This document shows, piece by piece, positions 59,390-64,000 of a stretch of 64,000 nucleotides of DNA. A model generated the notes under the pieces. The model was not told where the DNA came from. It worked only from the letters and a program-made list of their open reading frames with translations, and searched no databases. Every line of letters begins with the position of its first letter. Within the stretch, counting starts at the first letter, position 1. The stretch comes from RGIG3077 sp964490175 (GTDB taxonomy: Bacteria > Bacillota > Clostridia > Oscillospirales > Ruminococcaceae). Both the position numbers and the translations under genes were made by a program. The DNA is taken from NCBI GenBank assembly GCA_964490175.1, contig CAZBAI010000003.1, positions 24,139-88,138 on the forward strand, written 5' to 3'.

Positions 59390-60304
59390 ATGAAAGCAAA
59401 GTTCCATTTGCCCGATTTTACACGAAATTTCGCACTCAATATGGCAATGCTCAAGCTCATTGCCGCCCGTCCCGAGCTGTTTAGAGAAGGCGTCGAAATC
59501 GCCTCGGTATACGGCGAATTTCCGCCGTCGCTGTGGAACGGCGGCAGAACAATCGGCGGAAGATGTGACCGACCTTTTATGAAAGAAGTTTTAAAACGCT
59601 TTAATGCGCAGGGTGTTCCGTGCCGATTCACTTACACCAATCCCGAAATCACCGAAAAAGATTTGGCGGATTCGCATTGCAATATTTCATTAAAATTTGC
59701 CGACAACGGCAAAAACGAGGTCATTGTTTTTTCGCCGCTTCTCGAAGAATATATCCGCAAAAATTACCCGTCGTTTAAAATCACCTCCTCCACCTGCAAA
59801 CAAATCGAAACCATTGAGGGTGTAAACGCCGAGCTTGCAAAAGATTATAACCTTGTCGTGCTTGATTATAATTGGAACAACCGCTTTGATGACCTTGAAA
59901 AAATCGATGATAAATCCCGTTGCGAATTGCTTGTAAACGCCTGCTGTATACCTAAATGCCCCCGCAGAGGCGAGCATTACCGAACAATCGCCAAAAACCA
60001 GCGTGAATATCTCCGCTGTATGAATACCGGCGAAAAATGCCGTCAAATCCCATTTGAATGTCCGTATATGAACCGCACGATTTTTGAAATCAAAGATTAT
60101 TCAACACACATCACACCTGATGATATTTGGGAAAAATACATACCGATGGGGTTTGAAAATTTCAAAATCGAGGGCAGATCCTCACATATGTTCAATCTTA
60201 TCGAAACATATCTTTATTATATGGCAAAGCCCGAATGCCGTGACGAAGCAAGGTTCACCCTGCTAATGACATTGTCTATGAATAACGCCATTGTAATAAA
60301 TTAA
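59390..60304 (+). CDS. U32-peptidase-like conserved protein
   Basis: 304 residues from the ATG at 59390; the frame is open further upstream but that part overlaps the LRR gene. The segment VYGEFPPSLWNGGRTIGG, a barrel-like middle, and cysteines in SSTCKQI, NACCIPKCPRRGEHYR and PFECPY resemble the YegQ/UbiU (U32) family, whose members bind a [4Fe-4S] cluster through four cysteines and act in RNA or quinone hydroxylation. I know similar clostridial proteins only as uncharacterised. It follows the LRR lipoprotein gene closely, but a functional link is not obvious. Confidence 0.6.
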   Translation: MKAKFHLPDFTRNFALNMAMLKLIAARPELFREGVEIASVYGEFPPSLWNGGRTIGGRCDRPFMKEVLKRFNAQGVPCRFTYTNPEITEKDLADSHCNISLKFADNGKNEVIVFSPLLEEYIRKNYPSFKITSSTCKQIETIEGVNAELAKDYNLVVLDYNWNNRFDDLEKIDDKSRCELLVNACCIPKCPRRGEHYRTIAKNQREYLRCMNTGEKCRQIPFECPYMNRTIFEIKDYSTHITPDDIWEKYIPMGFENFKIEGRSSHMFNLIETYLYYMAKPECRDEARFTLLMTLSMNNAIVIN

Positions 60305-60308
60305 ACAA

Positions 60309-60355
60309 AAAGGCAATATTGTGCGCACACATAATACACGCACGATATTGCCTTT
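60309..60355 (+). terminator. Probable terminator after the U32-like gene
   Basis: AAAGGCAATATTGTGC (60309-60324) pairs with GCACGATATTGCCTTT (60340-60355) with one mismatch. A second palindrome, CGGCAAAAA / TTTTTGCCG (60370-60389), is followed by seven Ts and may be the main stop. The rest of 60305-60504 shows no clear promoter for ahpC. Confidence 0.6.
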
Positions 60356-60504
60356 CTCAATCCAACGTGCGGCAAAAACATTTTTGCCGTATTTTTTTGA
60401 ATTTATCCTCTTGATTTTGGGCATACTTTTTTTACAAGAAAGGGCAAATTTCTTAAAAATTCAAGAAAGGCGCTTTTTGCAAAATCAAAAAAAGGAGAAT
60501 CACA

Positions 60505-61068
60505 ATGTCGATTATCAACAAAGAAATTTCCGATTTTAAAACCGATGCATTTTATTTAGGAGAGTTTAAAACCGTTTCCAAGCAAGATATTCTCGGCAAA
60601 TGGTGCGTATTTTTCTTCTACCCCGCCGATTTCACATTCGTCTGCCCGACAGAACTTGAAGATTTGGCAAATAAGTATGAAGATTTTAAAAACGCCGGCT
60701 GCGAAATATATGCGGTATCGACCGACACACATTTTGTTCACAAAGCATGGCACGATACCTCCGAAAGAATCAAAAAAATCAATTATCCCATGCTTGCCGA
60801 TCCCACGCACGCAATTTCAAAAGATTTTGAAGTGCTCGTCGAATCAGACGGTCTGGCAGAGCGAGGCACTTTCATAGTCAATCCCGAGGGCAAAATCGTC
60901 GGCTGTGAAATAACCGCTTCCAATGTCGGAAGAAATGCGCAGGAGCTATTTCGCAAGGTGCAGGCGTGTCAGTTTGTTCACATCCACGGCGATCAGGTTT
61001 GCCCCGCAAATTGGCAGCCCGGCGCCCAAACCTTAAAGCCCGGACTTGACCTTGTAGGTCGCCTTTAA
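60505..61068 (+). CDS. ahpC: Alkyl hydroperoxide reductase, peroxiredoxin subunit
   Basis: 187-residue typical 2-Cys peroxiredoxin that reduces hydrogen peroxide and organic peroxides. The peroxidatic cysteine lies in DFTFVCPTE and the resolving cysteine in HGDQVCPANW. AAAGGAG precedes the ATG. The stop codon overlaps the start of the reductase gene by one base (TAATG), so the two are coupled. It would protect the oxygen-sensitive hydrogenase and glycyl-radical enzyme in this anaerobe. Confidence 0.96.
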   Translation: MSIINKEISDFKTDAFYLGEFKTVSKQDILGKWCVFFFYPADFTFVCPTELEDLANKYEDFKNAGCEIYAVSTDTHFVHKAWHDTSERIKKINYPMLADPTHAISKDFEVLVESDGLAERGTFIVNPEGKIVGCEITASNVGRNAQELFRKVQACQFVHIHGDQVCPANWQPGAQTLKPGLDLVGRL

Positions 61069-62714
61069 TGAGTAATATGCGTTATAATGCGAATAATCTG
61101 TACGATGTCATTATAATAGGCGGCGGCCCTGCCGGGCTTACTGCGGCACTCTACCTTGCACGTGCAAAATACAAAGTGCTTGTGCTTGAAAAAGAGCAGT
61201 TCGGCGGACAAATTGCAATCACGCATGAGGTTGTAAATTATCCGGGAATAAGCAAAATCAGCGGCAAAGAACTGACCGAGATTATGAAACTTCAGGCGCA
61301 GTCTTTCGGTGCCGAATTTTTATCGGCACAGGCGCTTAGCTTAAATGCCGCCGATGACATAAAAACGGTTCATACAAATTCCGGTGATTATAATTGCTTC
61401 GGTATTTTACTTGCCGTCGGTGCACAGCCTCGAACGGTCGGATTCAAAGGCGAAGCGGAACACAAAGGCATGGGCGTTGCATACTGCGCCACTTGTGACG
61501 GCGAATTTTTTACCGATAAAGAGATTTTTGTTGTCGGCGGCGGTTTTGCCGCAGCGGAAGAAAGCGTTTTCTTGACTAAATTTGCCCGCCATGTCACAAT
61601 TCTCATTCGTGAAGAAGATTTTACCTGCGCACAATCTGTCGCCGATACGGCAAAGTCAAACAGCAAAATCACCGTTATCACAAACACAGTGGTCGAAGAA
61701 GTCGCAGGCGACAAAGGTCTTGATTATATACGTTATAAAAACATCAAAACGGGAGAAATCAGCGAATACCGCGCGTCAAGCGGCGATAATTTCGGCGTAT
61801 TTGTGTTTGCAGGTTATGCGCCCGATACCGAGCTTGTCAAAAATATCATTGATTTAAACGAGCAAGGATATATCATTACCGATTCACACCTAAAAACAAG
61901 CATAAACGGCGTATACGCCGCAGGAGATGTCTGCATAAAACCGCTAAGGCAGGTCGTCACAGCCACAGGCGACGGCGCTTTAGCGGCAACAGAGCTTGAA
62001 AAATACGCCTCGCAAATGCAGCAAAAAACGAAATTGCGCCCGAAAATTTCAATGCCCGAAAAGCAAGCCGAGCCGATATTGCCGAAAAACGCAAACAGCA
62101 CGGAAAAAGGCTTCTTTTCCGCCGAAATCAAGCAGCAGCTGCAAGATGTTTTTTCTAAGCTTAATCAAAGCATTTTGCTTAAATTATATCTTGATGACAG
62201 AAGCGTTTCCGCCGAATTAAAAGCTTTTGCGACCGAGCTTGCACAGCTAAACGATAAGCTTGAAATCGCAATAGAGGAAAATGACAAATCCAATCAGCCG
62301 CCCTGCATTCGGCTGTTTCGGCATAAAAATGAAGATATCGGCATTGCTTTTCACGGTGTTCCGAGCGGACACGAATTAACGTCGCTCGTACTCGCAATTT
62401 ACAACGCCGCAGGTCCAGGTCAGCAAATCGACAGCAATACAAAAGCGCAAATCAACGATATTAAATCTTTTGTTGATATGAAAATTCTGGTGTCGCTGTC
62501 GTGCACCATGTGCCCGGATTTGGTCATCGCCTGCCAGCAATTGGCGGCGCTAAGTCCGAATGTTCGTGCCGAAGCCTTTGATTTGCGGCATTTTGAAGCG
62601 CTCAAAAACAAATATAACGTCATGAGCGTGCCCTGCCTTATCATCAATGATGACAAAGTTTTTTTCGGCAAAAAAAATATCAGCCAAGTTTTAGAGCTGA
62701 TAAAAAATTTATAA
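61068..62714 (+). CDS. AhpF-type peroxiredoxin reductase with reversed domain order
   Basis: 548 residues. The N-terminal ~310 are a thioredoxin-reductase-type flavoprotein (FAD motif DVIIIGGGPAGLTAAL, redox pair C140-C143 in CATCDG, and VYAAGDVCIKPLRQVVTATG). After a linker, residues ~350-548 match the two thioredoxin-like folds that form the N-terminus of enterobacterial AhpF, including FHGVPSGHELTSLVLAIYNA and the redox pair C479-C482 in LSCTMCPD. Canonical AhpF has these parts in the opposite order. The C-terminal domain should pass electrons from the flavin domain to AhpC, encoded directly upstream. Confidence 0.9.
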   Translation: MSNMRYNANNLYDVIIIGGGPAGLTAALYLARAKYKVLVLEKEQFGGQIAITHEVVNYPGISKISGKELTEIMKLQAQSFGAEFLSAQALSLNAADDIKTVHTNSGDYNCFGILLAVGAQPRTVGFKGEAEHKGMGVAYCATCDGEFFTDKEIFVVGGGFAAAEESVFLTKFARHVTILIREEDFTCAQSVADTAKSNSKITVITNTVVEEVAGDKGLDYIRYKNIKTGEISEYRASSGDNFGVFVFAGYAPDTELVKNIIDLNEQGYIITDSHLKTSINGVYAAGDVCIKPLRQVVTATGDGALAATELEKYASQMQQKTKLRPKISMPEKQAEPILPKNANSTEKGFFSAEIKQQLQDVFSKLNQSILLKLYLDDRSVSAELKAFATELAQLNDKLEIAIEENDKSNQPPCIRLFRHKNEDIGIAFHGVPSGHELTSLVLAIYNAAGPGQQIDSNTKAQINDIKSFVDMKILVSLSCTMCPDLVIACQQLAALSPNVRAEAFDLRHFEALKNKYNVMSVPCLIINDDKVFFGKKNISQVLELIKNL

Positions 62715-62734
62715 CAAAATCACAATTTAAAAAA

Positions 62735-62770
62735 AATCCTCATATGCATAAAAATTCGCATATGAGGATT
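62735..62770 (-). terminator. Terminator of the SDR gene
   Basis: On the minus strand, AATCCTCATATGC (62770-62758) pairs perfectly with GCATATGAGGATT (62747-62735), followed by a run of Ts. On the plus strand no T run follows, though it may still mark the end of the ahp transcript. Confidence 0.85.
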
Positions 62771-62775
62771 TAGCT

Positions 62776-63723
62776 TTATTTTGTATTGTTCAAGTCCCAT
62801 TTAAAAACGCAAACACGGCGTGCCTTATTGTTGTCAATACCGTTATTGTTAAGGATATTGGGAATATCGAGAAAACGGTAATCGGTCTTTTCCGCCTTTT
62901 TGTTGGCAAAAATACTTTTAAGGTTTTCCGTTCCGAAATTCCGCTGAATAACAGGACCTAAGCGACCGTTTTCACGAATATAGGCAACAATCTCGCAAGC
63001 CTTTATAAGGTTTTTGTCAGCCACATTGAAAATACCGGTATATGACGCATTGTCGGCGCATTCGATATATCCGAGAATAAAATCCGAAAGATTGTAAACA
63101 CTGCAAAACTGGAATCCGTAATCGCCTTTCATATAGAGAAAAGCAACTCTTTGTTTTTCATCATATATTTTCGAGCGCAGATTTTCAAGAAATCCCTTGG
63201 TGTATACGGGCGAAACTCGCATAATACAGCAAAATTTGTCTTTATTATCACGTGCAATGGCAGCAAGAGTTTTTTCCGAATCAAACTTCATTTTCGCATA
63301 GTTAGATGTAGGCCGCAGCTCACCGTCCTCACGCACGGGTTCACGTGTTTTTTTCACATCGTAAACCTGCGTTGTGCTCAGAAGAAGAATGTGTGTAACG
63401 TTTGATTCAATCGCAAGCTTATAGATATACTTATCACACTGCTTTGAAAGCGCCATTTGCTCATCGCCGATGATATTTTCAAAGTCATTGTCCGCCGAGC
63501 AAGCCAGGTGAATGAAATAATCGACCTGTTCGCTTTCAAAAGCCGCCGCATATGCGTTCACATCATCGGGTGTGCCTTCAAAAAACACATAGTTGTCCTT
63601 TGAGCTGTTCTTGTCGGAATCGTTGCTGTCAACGCCGATTACACGAAAACCCTTTCTCAAAAGCTCCGAGCATACAATACTGCCGATAAGACCGCCTGCC
63701 CCGCTGACTAAAGCTGTGCTCAT
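62776..63723 (-). CDS. NAD-dependent epimerase/dehydratase (extended SDR)
   Basis: 315 residues. The cofactor motif is GAGGLIGS near the N-terminus, and the catalytic YxxxK is in SNYAKMK, with a serine/threonine in LLLSTTQVYD, as in nucleotide-sugar epimerases and reductases. The substrate is not clear; family members act on UDP- or dTDP-sugars. The start ATG at 63723 is preceded by GGGGGAG and a promoter at 63763-63791. It is monocistronic. Confidence 0.88.
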   Translation of the reverse strand: MSTALVSGAGGLIGSIVCSELLRKGFRVIGVDSNDSDKNSSKDNYVFFEGTPDDVNAYAAAFESEQVDYFIHLACSADNDFENIIGDEQMALSKQCDKYIYKLAIESNVTHILLLSTTQVYDVKKTREPVREDGELRPTSNYAKMKFDSEKTLAAIARDNKDKFCCIMRVSPVYTKGFLENLRSKIYDEKQRVAFLYMKGDYGFQFCSVYNLSDFILGYIECADNASYTGIFNVADKNLIKACEIVAYIRENGRLGPVIQRNFGTENLKSIFANKKAEKTDYRFLDIPNILNNNGIDNNKARRVCVFKWDLNNTK

Positions 63724-63762
63724 GCTTTCTCCCCCAAACCTACAGATAGTTTTACATATCTC

Positions 63763-63791
63763 ATTATATCACTTTCAATTTGCTTTTGCAA
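63763..63791 (-). promoter_or_regulatory. Promoter of the SDR gene
   Basis: On the minus strand, TTGCAA (63791-63786), 17 bases, TATAAT (63768-63763), about 40 bases before the start codon. Confidence 0.65.
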
Positions 63792-63924
63792 TAACCAATC
63801 AAGAAAAAATCAAACAAAATTTCAAAGCCGTTTTTGTTGATTAGGTCATTTTTGCCGATTTATATGCTAAATCCAGTCAAAAATTGTGCATTCATACAAA
63901 GAGAATTTTTTTTTGAAAAAAGGG

Positions 63925-63953
63925 TTGACATTTTTGCAAATATGGTGTAGAAT
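63925..63953 (+). promoter_or_regulatory. Promoter of the tRNA gene at the right edge
   Basis: TTGACA (63925-63930), 17 bases, TAGAAT (63948-63953), about 19 bases before the tRNA 5' end. Confidence 0.8.
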
Positions 63954-63972
63954 AAACAAGTCGCAAAACGAA

Positions 63973-64000
63973 GGGAGCTTAGCTCAGCTGGGAGAGCATC
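63973..64000 (+). tRNA. tRNA gene, 5' part (3' end outside the window)
   Basis: GGGAGCT could be the acceptor strand, followed by TA and a D arm with stem GCTC / GAGC around AGCTGGGA. The window ends before the anticodon, so the amino acid cannot be read. The 5' sequence looks like clostridial tRNA-Val, but that is a recollection, not proof. Confidence 0.8.

Noticed and set aside
1..64000. CRISPR arrays, rRNA genes and insertion sequences
   Set aside because: No regularly spaced repeats, rRNA-like sequence or transposase motifs were seen on either strand.

Overview
This window reads as chromosomal DNA of a strictly fermentative, low-to-mid GC Gram-positive anaerobe, most likely a gut or rumen Clostridium-cluster IV type organism (Ruminococcaceae/Oscillospiraceae). 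The basis is the combination of a trimeric NAD-linked [FeFe] hydrogenase, pyruvate formate-lyase, a GH94 cellobiose phosphorylase, secreted proteins with long Thr/Ala linkers, Firmicute gene orders (DUF1934-argS, ftsEX with an M23 hydrolase, rpmG-secE-nusG-rplK-rplA), AGGAGG-type ribosome binding sites and sigma-A promoters. I saw no respiratory genes. The taxon is an inference; no 16S gene is present.

Layout. 1-3740: end of alanine racemase, aspartate kinase, MATE exporter. 3741-8297: promoter and operator-like leader, then hydC-hydB-hydA. 8390-11593: a pyruvate formate-lyase whose catalytic body and glycyl-radical domain are two separate genes, then its activase. 11605-13244: two paralogous small surface proteins. 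13344-17604: ftsE-ftsX-M23 hydrolase-C-terminal protease (minus strand). 17715-25696: PucR-type regulator, a degenerate MetH-like protein, argS, a DUF1934 protein, ddl, a MoxR ATPase and a CPBP protease. 25791-28314: cellobiose phosphorylase. 28357-33282: polysaccharide ABC exporter, DegV, trmL, a small membrane protein, tyrA. 33295-35600: two Thr-rich lipoproteins. 35823-38333: ribosomal/transcription operon. 38387-44834: GNAT, amino-acid ABC transporter with a rearranged binding protein, SSS symporter, acyl-CoA synthetase. 44990-51122: PcrA helicase and a three-domain sugar transferase. 51125-58088: a compact nine-gene phage packaging/capsid cassette. 58305-62714: LRR lipoprotein, U32-like protein, AhpC and an AhpF with swapped domain order. 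62735-64000: SDR epimerase and the start of a tRNA gene.

Working together: cellobiose phosphorolysis feeds glycolysis; PFL makes acetyl-CoA and formate; the hydrogenase reoxidises NADH and ferredoxin; AhpC/AhpF protects oxygen-sensitive enzymes. Alr, Ddl, FtsEX/M23 and the sugar-polymer genes build and remodel the envelope.

The points most worth a second look are the split PFL, the apparently circularly permuted ABC binding protein, the AhpF with reversed domain order, and the intact capsid cassette that lacks a tape measure, integrase, lysis and replication genes. Genes were recognised by eye from protein motifs; no database search was run.
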